This document shows, one piece after another, positions 25,041 to 33,540 of a stretch of 64,000 bases of DNA; positions within the stretch are counted from its first letter, which is position 1; each line of letters begins with the position of its first letter. This DNA is from a bacterium 210820-DFI.6.37. Its GTDB lineage: Bacteria > Bacillota > Clostridia > Peptostreptococcales > Anaerovoracaceae. A model generated the notes under the pieces. The model searched no databases. It was not told where the DNA came from and saw only the letters and a list, made by a program, of their open reading frames with translations. Position numbers and translations under genes: made by a program. Location: positions 60,572 through 124,571 of the forward strand of contig JAJCKG010000011.1 in the NCBI GenBank assembly GCA_020558355.1, given 5' to 3'.

Positions 25041-26468
25041 TTACGCAGCCGCAGCTTCTTTTTTGTAGGTCATCTTGCAGATGATCATGAATACGAAAAA
25101 TGCTGCTACCCAGGTAATATTGTTTGCCGGTATCCCGGTAGAATCCGCCAGCACATAATTCCAGAACAGCCAGAACGCATATCCGAACGCAGTCGTAATC
25201 CAGCCTGCCGTCGCAGTCTTTTTCTTGTAGAACAGACCAACAACCAGTGGTATAAACAGACCCGCAATCTGGAATCCTGTTACAAAGTACATGGCGTTGA
25301 TGATGCTTTCCAGCCAGGCCTGTGTGCTGAGCATAGAGAAGATGATAATGGCTACTGTAGCAATATTATTCCACTTAATCATCTTATCGTCCGGGATCAC
25401 CTTTCCGGTAATTCCAGTATATAAATCTTTCGTGCACGCGGCGGACTGTACCAAAACGTAACTGCTCTGAGTAGACATTACCGCTGCCACCAGTCCCGCG
25501 ACGAACAGACCTCTACAGCCTGCAGGAAGCGCCGCAAGTACCGTTTCCCAGAACGCTTCGTAGAACTGAAGATCCGGATGAAGGGTTCTTGCGCAGAAAC
25601 CAATCATGATAACCGCTGTACTGAATACCAGCCACATCGGGATGCAGAACATGAACGAGCGTTTTGCTGTTTTGGCGTTATTGGACGCGGAAAAACGCTG
25701 GTACATCATAGGCTCTGTATAAATGCTCAATCCGATCAGTGCCCACGACAAGGCTGTCATGCTGTTCATGCCCCCGGTAGGCTCAAAGAGTGTCGGGGCT
25801 TCCACATGAAGGGTACTGTAAATCACTTCCCAGCCTCCCGTCATGTTCATAACTGAAATTACGGCAATTCCCAAAGAAATACTGATGAAACCAAACTGGA
25901 ATACATCGGTCATAGTTACTGACCACATTCCGGACGCCAGTACATAAACGCCTGTGATGCACCCGGAAATAATGATTGCAACTACACTCGGGAAGTTGAA
26001 CATCATCTCTAACAGTTGAGAGATAACCAGGAAATTGGCGCCATTATACAGTACGCCCGCCAGTACAGCGATGGTTCCTAGCAGCTTGGCCTTTCTGTCA
26101 TAAAGATATTCTAAAAGATCCGGCACAGTCAGAACGTATTCCGGTATCTTTCCCCGGACAATAGGCGCGATCCACAGGGCAAAAGGTACTCTGGATAAGG
26201 TACATGGAATAACATATACGATCATACCCGCAATACCAATTGTAGCGCCGTATTCAGCAACGCCGACAACAGAATATCCGTCATACCAGGATGTCATCAT
26301 GGTGCCGATTACCAGCGGCAACGCCAGAGATCTCCCCGATAAAAAATAACTTCCCATGCTTTTTCTCGCTTTGCCGCGAAATCGCAGTCCGATCCATATC
26401 ATCAGGAAAAAATATCCTATCAAGATAACAGTATCGGGAGCGGACCAAGGCACATTTACATGTAACAT
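25041..26468 (-). CDS. Sodium:solute symporter (SSS family)
   Basis: A 475-residue transporter with about 12-13 hydrophobic segments and SSS features: the N-terminal DTVILIGYFFLMIWIGLRF, YFLSGRSLALPLVIGTMMTSW, and GLVAAVMSTQSSYVLVQSA, the conserved TM8 serine-rich sodium-site region. It probably imports the substrate degraded by the enzymes of the same operon. GGAGG before the ATG at 26468. Confidence 0.92.
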   Translation of the reverse strand: MLHVNVPWSAPDTVILIGYFFLMIWIGLRFRGKARKSMGSYFLSGRSLALPLVIGTMMTSWYDGYSVVGVAEYGATIGIAGMIVYVIPCTLSRVPFALWIAPIVRGKIPEYVLTVPDLLEYLYDRKAKLLGTIAVLAGVLYNGANFLVISQLLEMMFNFPSVVAIIISGCITGVYVLASGMWSVTMTDVFQFGFISISLGIAVISVMNMTGGWEVIYSTLHVEAPTLFEPTGGMNSMTALSWALIGLSIYTEPMMYQRFSASNNAKTAKRSFMFCIPMWLVFSTAVIMIGFCARTLHPDLQFYEAFWETVLAALPAGCRGLFVAGLVAAVMSTQSSYVLVQSAACTKDLYTGITGKVIPDDKMIKWNNIATVAIIIFSMLSTQAWLESIINAMYFVTGFQIAGLFIPLVVGLFYKKKTATAGWITTAFGYAFWLFWNYVLADSTGIPANNITWVAAFFVFMIICKMTYKKEAAAA

Positions 26469-26499
26469 AGTTTCCTCCTTCAGTTAACGCTTTTACTAA

Positions 26500-27222
26500 T
26501 TACCATTCCGTTATGAACCTGCTGATTGTTTCCAGCGCCTTCGCAATCATCTGTTCTCCCTTTTCATAGCTTCCCGCAAAAGGGTCTCCCAGCACAGATG
26601 TAGGGGTTTCCTGGTCAAAGTATTCATAGACGTATAAATCCGGAATTTCCTCTTTGTCCTCCTTTTCGTTAAGGATCATCTTGTCTTCAACAACCAGGTG
26701 AGGGAATAAATACTGCAGGATGGACGTTCCCACTTCCGCCGCGTGGCCTACTGGAAATTTGCTTTCCATAAGCTCTTGATTGATGTCGTATATAAAACGC
26801 CACCAGTCTATATGCGCGCATTCCATTCCCCAGTCTCTTACAGCGTCACACGCCACCTGATCAATGGCTCCTAGGTTTCCTACATGTCCGCATAAAAACA
26901 GAACTTTTTTAATCCCCTGCCTATGAAGACTTTCTACAACATCCCGGTAGATAGCTATAATCGAGCCTGTCGATACGGAAAGGGTTCCGGTATAGCACAT
27001 CAGATCCTCTGAAAATCCATAGGTAACAGGTGGCGCGACAAAACAGTTGACTTTTTCCGCTACCCGTTTTGCCACTTCATAGGTCACCATCCAGTCAGCC
27101 CCCATAGGAAGATGATGCCCATAGGCCTCTGTGGCACCTACTGGAAAAATTGCGACATCGGATTCTTTGATGAACCGGCCGAATTCCTCCAGGGTCATTT
27201 CCGCTATTAAGTGTTTTTCCAT
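26500..27222 (-). CDS. Creatininase-family amidohydrolase
   Basis: A 240-residue protein. The FPVGATEAYGHHLPMGADWMVT segment holds the metal-binding Glu, His and Asp of creatininase (the E..G.HLP...D pattern), followed by GHVGNLGAID and HAAEVGTS. Creatininase family enzymes hydrolyse cyclic amides such as creatinine, lactams and dehydro-inososes. In this operon with a nitrilase and a symporter it may open a cyclic amide. Creatinine is one candidate and would connect with the ureohydrolases in the window, but this is inference. Confidence 0.85.
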   Translation of the reverse strand: MEKHLIAEMTLEEFGRFIKESDVAIFPVGATEAYGHHLPMGADWMVTYEVAKRVAEKVNCFVAPPVTYGFSEDLMCYTGTLSVSTGSIIAIYRDVVESLHRQGIKKVLFLCGHVGNLGAIDQVACDAVRDWGMECAHIDWWRFIYDINQELMESKFPVGHAAEVGTSILQYLFPHLVVEDKMILNEKEDKEEIPDLYVYEYFDQETPTSVLGDPFAGSYEKGEQMIAKALETISRFITEW

Positions 27223-27237
27223 TTGCGCCTCCCTTTC

Positions 27238-27822
27238 TTATGAACTGTAAACGAAATAGTTGGCAAAATCATCAGCGGCTACATATTGAATTTCTGATTT
27301 ACTGCCCCATAGGACTTCTGTCTTATAATAGGGCCGGTAAAACGGATCTACCCGCGCCGTCTCCAGCTTAGCCGGCTGCTTGTAGCGATTCAGGAGTACC
27401 TTCCATCGCGCATCTGTGGTTGCTTTTCGCTCTGCGTCTTCTTTGGAGAAGTTCTTTTCTGAAACCATTTCTTCCGGGATTGATTTTTTGGTCAGCTTAA
27501 GATTAAATTTTTCTTCGTTGGCACCGCAGCCTTTGATGGGGTCTACAATAAACTCAATCTGCCCTTCCTCTGATCTGCTCTTTTTCAAGTAGGAAACAGA
27601 AAATTTCAAAACAACTCTCCAGCAGGGTACATAACAAAGCTCCGCTGATACGATCTCAGGTCTCAAAACAAACAGCTTTTTCTTTACTGCCTCTGGCAGA
27701 TCCTTTTCAAAGATAGTCTGGGGTGTTGTTTTGATAAGAATCGTATTCTCATACTGCTTTCCAATTAATTTGGAAGATTTTTTTACAACATTGAGCGATT
27801 TGACGAGTCTTTTCTCAACCAT
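27238..27822 (-). CDS. Conserved protein of unknown function, first gene of operon
   Basis: A 194-residue soluble protein, rich in Lys and Glu, without signal peptide or membrane segment. I do not recognise a domain. Features are a lysine-rich start, a YVPCWRVVLKFSVSY beta-like segment and a DPFYRPYYKTEVLWG segment near the C-terminus. It is the first gene of the nine-gene minus-strand operon, 15 bp ahead of the creatininase family gene, and divergent from the large HTH regulator, so it is probably specific to this pathway. Confidence 0.75.
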   Translation of the reverse strand: MVEKRLVKSLNVVKKSSKLIGKQYENTILIKTTPQTIFEKDLPEAVKKKLFVLRPEIVSAELCYVPCWRVVLKFSVSYLKKSRSEEGQIEFIVDPIKGCGANEEKFNLKLTKKSIPEEMVSEKNFSKEDAERKATTDARWKVLLNRYKQPAKLETARVDPFYRPYYKTEVLWGSKSEIQYVAADDFANYFVYSS

Positions 27823-27871
27823 TTCTTTCTCCTAAAGTTCATAATTTTCAAACATTACTTTATGTAGTTTT

Positions 27872-27899
27872 ATCATATCAGTTTGTTTAAAAAATACAA
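27872..27899 (-). promoter_or_regulatory. Promoter of the nine-gene operon
   Basis: Minus strand TTGTAT (27894-27899), 16 bp, TATGAT (27872-27877), about 50 bp before the first start codon. The shared operator lies just upstream at 27907-27948. Confidence 0.6.
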
Positions 27900-27906
27900 T
27901 AAGTTT

Positions 27907-27959
27907 GCGTCATTTGTCAGTCACGTAAAATTGACAAAAAGATGACGCTAAGATATAAT
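27907..27959 (+). promoter_or_regulatory. Consensus promoter with overlapping inverted-repeat operator
   Basis: TTGACA (27931-27936), 17 bp, TATAAT (27954-27959): a perfect sigma-A promoter for the regulator gene. Overlapping it are GCGTCAT (27907-27913) / ATGACGC (27942-27948) and, inside, TTTGTCA (27913-27919) / TGACAAA (27932-27938). The dyad covers the -35 and spacer, which fits autorepression and control of the divergent operon. Confidence 0.8.
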
Positions 27960-27988
27960 TATGTAAAACCATTGTATGGAGGTATCCT

Positions 27989-29494
27989 ATGTCCCGAAAA
28001 AACTCTGCGTCATCCCCTTTATCCCTGATTATGAACCATCTCCACATTACTTCTGTAGAACTGGCTTGCGCAATCCATGTGGATCCATCTCTCATCAGCC
28101 GCTGGCGCAGCAAGCAGCGGCCGTTTAACAGTTCTTCTGTCCACTATGAAAATGTGCTTAACTATATTTTGGAAAAGGACACCCGCCTGCAATATCAAAA
28201 TATTGCTCTGCTTTTGATGGATCATATACCGGATATCAAAATTCACGACAGAGACAGCGCTTATCAAGCCCTGGATCTCTGGATGCTGGGAAATTATCAT
28301 GAACCGGTTGTTTCCGCTCCACTAACAGACCTGAGTAATCTTGCTGTCGCTGATGTAGGAATCATTAAGGGAACAAAACAGAAAAAGGACTCTCTGCTTT
28401 ATCTGTTAGATTCCGCTTTAAATCTTCCCAGCAAAAAGAAGTTGTATCTCCTGTTTGATGACAGTACTGACAGTCTGCTGGAACAGCGGTCTTTTTATGA
28501 GCTGTGGATTCAACGGCTTCGGGAAGTAGTCGAGATGGGACATGAAGTATACTATATTTATAACAGCAGCACGTTTTACTCCAACATCATCAATCTGGAC
28601 AATTTTTTATATCTGCTGCAGTTTTCCAACTACCATGTATTTTATGTCCGCAAAAACTCCATCCCATATTTCGATCTATATGTTCTGGAGAATGTTTTTG
28701 CTTTGACCAGTTTTTCTACGGCTTCTGATAACAGGAAAAATATTTTGTGCTCCTTCGCGCACCCGGAGATCGTTAAACAGATGCAGAATCAATGCGAAAG
28801 TGTATTGCTTCACTGTGAGTGCCCTTTTGACCACCATGAGAAAAAAATTGAGCAGATTGCTCCTATATTAAATGGGCTCCAGTACAGCACGCATAAAATC
28901 TATATCTATACGACCTCGCCGTTTGCGTTCCCCATCCGGCCCGCCGAATTTCGGAAAATCCTGGAATACAACTCGCTGTCTGAGGAAGCGCTGCAAAAGG
29001 CGCTAGAGCAATATGAAAATTTTATCTATAAGCCTCTGATGAAACAGAACAACAGCGAGTGCCATTTTCTTTTTAACATAAATACGCTCTCAGAAGTATT
29101 GGAAAAACCGACCCACATCCTGTTTCCAAAACTGCTGTCGGAGCAGGAGCTTGTTCTGCCAAAGCAATATTATTCCATTTATTTGGAGGAGATCTTAGAA
29201 TATCTTTCTAGCCCCCAGGATTCAGATTTTTCCTTTCCCATTTCCGTAACCTCCAATGTATATCACAATCTTCCCGGAAACATCCTCGTTTATTCTGTGG
29301 GAGATCTATGCACATATATCTGTTCGGAGGTCTTTCGGCACCGGGAGAACCACCTCTTTTTTACAAACCCGCTGTTTACAAATGAAATCTACGATTACCT
29401 GGAACAAATGGATCTTTCCCTGCCGGAGGAAAGCCGCAACAACAGGCATCTTCGCCTGCTGATCCAGCAGTTCCTGCAAGACCTAGCGCTGTAA
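27989..29494 (+). CDS. Large HTH-domain regulator, family not recognised
   Basis: A 501-residue protein. Residues about 15-45 form a helix-turn-helix (HITSVELACAIHVDPSLIS followed by RWRSKQRP), like a Cro/XRE or MerR-type recognition helix. The remaining 400 residues carry no membrane segment and no domain I recognise; a central region has an LYLLFDDSTDSL segment. It is divergent from the nine-gene operon with a shared dyad operator and a perfect own promoter, so it is the likely pathway regulator with a large effector-sensing domain. RBS GGAGG. Confidence 0.75.
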   Translation: MSRKNSASSPLSLIMNHLHITSVELACAIHVDPSLISRWRSKQRPFNSSSVHYENVLNYILEKDTRLQYQNIALLLMDHIPDIKIHDRDSAYQALDLWMLGNYHEPVVSAPLTDLSNLAVADVGIIKGTKQKKDSLLYLLDSALNLPSKKKLYLLFDDSTDSLLEQRSFYELWIQRLREVVEMGHEVYYIYNSSTFYSNIINLDNFLYLLQFSNYHVFYVRKNSIPYFDLYVLENVFALTSFSTASDNRKNILCSFAHPEIVKQMQNQCESVLLHCECPFDHHEKKIEQIAPILNGLQYSTHKIYIYTTSPFAFPIRPAEFRKILEYNSLSEEALQKALEQYENFIYKPLMKQNNSECHFLFNINTLSEVLEKPTHILFPKLLSEQELVLPKQYYSIYLEEILEYLSSPQDSDFSFPISVTSNVYHNLPGNILVYSVGDLCTYICSEVFRHRENHLFFTNPLFTNEIYDYLEQMDLSLPEESRNNRHLRLLIQQFLQDLAL

Positions 29495-29600
29495 CAGCTT
29501 TTATTCTGGAATATTCTCCCCATTTCTCCGGCAAATATGTTAAAATAAATTATCTGAAAAAACTGACTTATTATGCCGCCGCAGGAAAGGAGGAAGCGCC

Positions 29601-30479
29601 TTGAGCAACAAACTGAAAGTCAATCTTTACGCTTTTATTACAGTCCTTCTGTGGGGCTCCGGCTTTCCTTTTACCAGGGTCATCGGTGATCAGCTGTCTT
29701 TTTATTCTCTGGGGCTCATCCGTTGCGTTCTGGCCGCGGTGATTCTGCTGATCATCGGAAAAGCGTGCCATATACGAAAGCCTTTCCGCAAAAAAGACGC
29801 AGCCTGGTTCTTTCTTTCCGGGCTGCTGGGGTTTTCTGTGTATTTCATCTTTTTCAATATGGGTCTTGCGACGCTGACTTCCGCAACAGGGAGCATTATT
29901 ACCGCGGCATCGCCGATTCTTACATCTATTGCTGTATTTAAGCTGTATGGCGAAAAGATCAATGCTATTGGGTGGATCTCTATTTTCTGCGCTTTCGCGG
30001 GAGTCGCGATTCTGCTTTTATGGAATGGCATCCTTTCCATAAATATCGGCATTATCTGGATGTTTGGAGCGGCCCTGGTCTTCGCGGGCTACAATGTGCT
30101 GAACCGAAAGTTCTCTGAAATGGGCTATACGGCTATGGAGGTGGTTACTTACAGTGCTGTCCTGGGCGCAATTCCTATGCTGCTGTTTCTGCCTCAGACA
30201 ATCGGCGACGCGTCTGCCGCTGACGCTTCAAGTCTGCTGGCGGCCCTATATTTGGGCGTTATGCCCAGCGCCGTAGCTTATTATTTCTGGAGTAAAGCCA
30301 TTGTTCTTGCGGAAAGGACCAGCGAAGTGACGAATTATCTGTTTATCAATCCTCTTATCGCTGCAATTATCGGCTTTCTCATGCTGCGAGAAGTGCCGGA
30401 TATGGGGACTTTTATCGGCGGAATTATTATTATTGCCAGTGTAATCGCATTCAGTACGAAGGGAAACCCGGACAGCTGA
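29601..30479 (+). CDS. EamA/DMT-family transporter
   Basis: A 292-residue membrane protein with ten hydrophobic segments in two EamA repeats (YAFITVLLWGSGFPFTRV; later IGIIWMFGAALVFAGYN). Drug/metabolite exporters of this family move amino acids or metabolites. It starts with TTG at 29601, 6 bases after AAAGGAGGAAG. The stop lies against a nucleotidyltransferase remnant on the other strand. Confidence 0.9.
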   Translation: MSNKLKVNLYAFITVLLWGSGFPFTRVIGDQLSFYSLGLIRCVLAAVILLIIGKACHIRKPFRKKDAAWFFLSGLLGFSVYFIFFNMGLATLTSATGSIITAASPILTSIAVFKLYGEKINAIGWISIFCAFAGVAILLLWNGILSINIGIIWMFGAALVFAGYNVLNRKFSEMGYTAMEVVTYSAVLGAIPMLLFLPQTIGDASAADASSLLAALYLGVMPSAVAYYFWSKAIVLAERTSEVTNYLFINPLIAAIIGFLMLREVPDMGTFIGGIIIIASVIAFSTKGNPDS

Positions 30480-30482
30480 CAA

Positions 30483-30583
30483 ATTTTAAAGGAATCCCCG
30501 CCAAATACTAAAAAATCCAAGTCACTATCCGCAGTCGCTTCTCCTCGGGCATAAGACCCAAACAATATTAATATTTCAATCAA
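30483..30583 (-). pseudogene. Remnant of a minimal nucleotidyltransferase (MNT/MntA-type)
   Basis: The minus strand encodes LFGSYARGEATADSDLDFLV, the intact GSxARGE...SDxD catalytic motif of minimal nucleotidyltransferases, which are HEPN-MNT antitoxins or tRNA-NTase-like. Upstream the frame meets a stop within about 15 bases. Downstream it runs into the antisense of the transporter gene, with no third catalytic residue and no HEPN partner. It is a leftover about 100 bp long. Confidence 0.7.
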
Positions 30584-30638
30584 TATAATTATAACTTTAT
30601 CTCCTGATAGATTCTGTCAAACCTGCGGAATACAAATA

Positions 30639-30678
30639 TGAGGCGATTCCCAAAGCCTGGCTTTTGAAAATCACCTCA
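30639..30678. terminator. Imperfect hairpin downstream of gcv operon
   Basis: Arms 30639-30657 and 30659-30678 pair over about 18 bp with a few mismatches, about 40 bp beyond the lpdA stop on the minus strand. No clear T-tract, so termination is uncertain. Confidence 0.45.
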
Positions 30679-30719
30679 TGAAAGAACGCTTTTTTATCTG
30701 TTGTTTTCCGCTGGACCTG

Positions 30720-32090
30720 TTATTTCCCCGCAGCCTTTCCGATTCCTTCACAGAAGGTCGGGTGCGGATATATAATCTTTGCGATGTCACAAAGACACAG
30801 CCCCGCTTCGATAGCCTGGGAGAACTGGGTTATCATGTCGGTCGCTCTCGCGCACATCAGCTGGGCTCCTAAGATCTTCTCTGTTTGCGGATCAGCGATG
30901 ATTTTAATGAAGCCCCGGTCCTGCATGGTCAGCACAGATTTTCCGTTGCCGCTCATTGGATATTTTCTCGTTATGACTTTCTTTCCCGCTTCCTTTGCTG
31001 AATCAGATGTCATTCCTACGCTGGCGATTTCCGGATCCGTATATACGCAGAAAGGCACATAGTCCATGCTGATGACAGGTTTTTTTCCAGCAATCGCAGC
31101 CGCGGCGTTTTTTCCTTCCGCGCTTGCGGCGTGGGCCAGCTGGATTCCATCTGTCACATCCCCTATAGCATAGATGCCGGGAACACTGGTTTCCTGCCGG
31201 CTGTCTGTTATGATACGCCCCTTTGCCAGGTTCATAGCTCTAACCTCCGGGTCTGTTTCATCAGTGAAAAGACCTTCTGTACACGGCCTGCGGCCGGTTG
31301 CCATCAGGATCAGCTCTCCTTCCGCCTGACAGCTCTGGCCTTCTTCTTCATACGCGCACCGCAGCACATTTCCTGCCTGGCTGATTCCGGTTACTTTGGC
31401 ATTTGTGTGAATATCCACGCCCCGCTTTCCAAGAATCATAGAAAGGTTCCTGCTGATTTCTTTATCAAAGTTACAAAGAACTCTTTTAAGAGATTCAATA
31501 ACTGTGACATGACAGCCAAAGCTTTCGTATATAGCCGCAAATTCCATGCCGATGACGCCGCCTCCGATAATAACCAGACTTTCAGGAACATGGGTCAGCG
31601 ACAGCATTTCATCGCTTGTAACAACTCCTGGCAGCTGGCTCCCTTCGATAGGCAGGACAGATGGAACTGAGCCGGACGCAATGAGAATATTCTCGGTTTC
31701 CAGCACAGCGCTGTCCACCTTCACATGGTGCCGGTCAATAATCACCGCAGCGCCTTTAATAATTTCCACTCCCGCGCGCTCCAGCGTAAAGGTCAGGCCC
31801 GCCTGAAGATTTTCCAGAATCTGATTTTTATGATCCTGCAGGGCCGCGGCGTCAATACACAACTGACTCTGACCGGAAATGCCAAGCTCCTTTCCCGCTT
31901 TTGCTTCTCGATAAATCCCAGCAGTATGAAGGATGGTTTTTGTAGGAATACATCCCCGGTTCAGGCAGGTTCCGCCTATATGGCTTTTTTCAATAATGGC
32001 TGTTTTGAGACCGTATTTTGCGGCTTCCTCCGCGGCATCCGCTCCGCCGGGTCCCGCTCCGATAATGATCAAATCATACTTGTTTTCCAT
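30720..32090 (-). CDS. lpdA: Dihydrolipoyl dehydrogenase (L-protein)
   Basis: A 456-residue flavoprotein disulfide reductase with N-terminal FAD motif IIIGAGPGGADAAEEA, redox pair C42/C47 (GGTCLNRGC) and NAD motif VIIGGGVIGMEFAAI. It reoxidises the lipoyl group of GcvH. Last gene of the glycine cleavage operon, 3 bp from gcvPB, so it is a dedicated L-protein. Confidence 0.95.
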   Translation of the reverse strand: MENKYDLIIIGAGPGGADAAEEAAKYGLKTAIIEKSHIGGTCLNRGCIPTKTILHTAGIYREAKAGKELGISGQSQLCIDAAALQDHKNQILENLQAGLTFTLERAGVEIIKGAAVIIDRHHVKVDSAVLETENILIASGSVPSVLPIEGSQLPGVVTSDEMLSLTHVPESLVIIGGGVIGMEFAAIYESFGCHVTVIESLKRVLCNFDKEISRNLSMILGKRGVDIHTNAKVTGISQAGNVLRCAYEEEGQSCQAEGELILMATGRRPCTEGLFTDETDPEVRAMNLAKGRIITDSRQETSVPGIYAIGDVTDGIQLAHAASAEGKNAAAAIAGKKPVISMDYVPFCVYTDPEIASVGMTSDSAKEAGKKVITRKYPMSGNGKSVLTMQDRGFIKIIADPQTEKILGAQLMCARATDMITQFSQAIEAGLCLCDIAKIIYPHPTFCEGIGKAAGK

Positions 32091-32093
32091 GAT

Positions 32094-33539
32094 CTATTCC
32101 TCTTTACCAAACTCATAGCGAACAACCGGATGTCTTGCGGCATTTACCTCATCAGGCCGTTTAATTGCCGCGTCATGAGGAGCGCCATGGAGCTTTTCCG
32201 GATCTTTTTTCGCCTCTTCATAAATCTTACGCAGAACAGAAACCGCTCTGTCCAGGGTTTCCTTTGTCTCTGTTTCTGTCGGCTCCAGCATAAGAGCTTC
32301 GTGGACGATGAGAGGGAAATATACAGTCGGCGGATGGATCTTGTAATCAATAAGAGATTTCGCGATATCCATTGCCGTAACTCCGGTTTCACGCTTCAGC
32401 CCTTCCGCGCTTATAACAAATTCATGCATGCAGTTCTTTGCGTAAGGAATGGAATAAATATCTTCCAGCTTTGCCTTCATGTAATTTGCGTTCAGTACCG
32501 CGTTCCGCGCTGTATATGGCACACCTTCGCGTCCCAGAGTCAGCAGATACGCCAGCGCTTTGACTACTACAAGCGCGTTGCCATAGAACATACCTACAGA
32601 TCCCAGTGAGTTTGGATAGGAAACAAAATCATAGCTTCCCGTTTCGCTCTTTTCCGCGTGCCGGCCTGGAAGGAATTTGGCAAGGAACTCTTTGCAGGCC
32701 ACCGGGCCGCTTCCCGGACCGCCGCCGCCGTGCGGGGTAGAGAAGGTTTTATGCAGATTCATGTGCATTACATCAAATCCCATATCTCCAGGGCGGACAA
32801 TGCCCATAATGGCATTAAGGTTTGCTCCGTCATAATAGCACAGGCCGCCGGCTTCATGGATAATCTGTGTGATTTTCAGGATGTCTTTGTCAAAGATCCC
32901 CAGAGTATTAGGGTTTGTCAGCATAAGTCCCGCCGTATCGTCTGATGCTGCCTCCGCCAGCTTTTCAAGATCCAGACCTCCCTCTTCATTGGAAGGAACA
33001 CTGACAACCTTATATCCGCACATAGCTCCGCTGGCCGGATTCGTTCCATGGGAGGAATCCGGCACAATGATCTTGTCTCTCTTGGTATCATTGTTTGCCG
33101 TATGGTAAGCCTTTATTAGCTGAAGCCCTGTATATTCTCCGTGGGCTCCCGCTGCCGGCTGAAAGTTTACAGCGTCCATCCCTGTGATCTCAGACAAATA
33201 AGTCTCCGCAAGGTGATAGATTTCCAGCCATCCCTGAAGCGAGGAAACCGGCTGGAGCGGATGGATATCGGTCAGCCGCTGGTCTGCCGCGACCGTTTCG
33301 TTAATCTTCGGATTGTATTTCATCGTGCAGGAACCTAGCGGGTAAAAGCCGTCATTTACGCCATAAGCCTGCCGCGCCAGCTGGGTATAATGTCTGCTTA
33401 TTTCTGTTTCAGATACCTGTGGAAGCTTTGGCTGCTCCGATCTTGTTACATCAGGCGAAAAGCTGACTTCCGGCACATCACATTCAGGAAGAAGGGAAAG
33501 CTTCTTTCCCGGAATACTTTTTTCAAAAATCAGATCCAT
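32094..33539 (-). CDS. gcvPB: Glycine dehydrogenase (decarboxylating) subunit 2
   Basis: A 481-residue PLP subunit of the split P-protein. The PLP lysine is in NLHKTFSTPHGGGGPGSG. With subunit 1 it decarboxylates glycine and passes the aminomethyl group to GcvH lipoate. It starts 1 bp after the gcvPA stop. Confidence 0.96.
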   Translation of the reverse strand: MDLIFEKSIPGKKLSLLPECDVPEVSFSPDVTRSEQPKLPQVSETEISRHYTQLARQAYGVNDGFYPLGSCTMKYNPKINETVAADQRLTDIHPLQPVSSLQGWLEIYHLAETYLSEITGMDAVNFQPAAGAHGEYTGLQLIKAYHTANNDTKRDKIIVPDSSHGTNPASGAMCGYKVVSVPSNEEGGLDLEKLAEAASDDTAGLMLTNPNTLGIFDKDILKITQIIHEAGGLCYYDGANLNAIMGIVRPGDMGFDVMHMNLHKTFSTPHGGGGPGSGPVACKEFLAKFLPGRHAEKSETGSYDFVSYPNSLGSVGMFYGNALVVVKALAYLLTLGREGVPYTARNAVLNANYMKAKLEDIYSIPYAKNCMHEFVISAEGLKRETGVTAMDIAKSLIDYKIHPPTVYFPLIVHEALMLEPTETETKETLDRAVSVLRKIYEEAKKDPEKLHGAPHDAAIKRPDEVNAARHPVVRYEFGKEE

Positions 33540-33540
33540 A

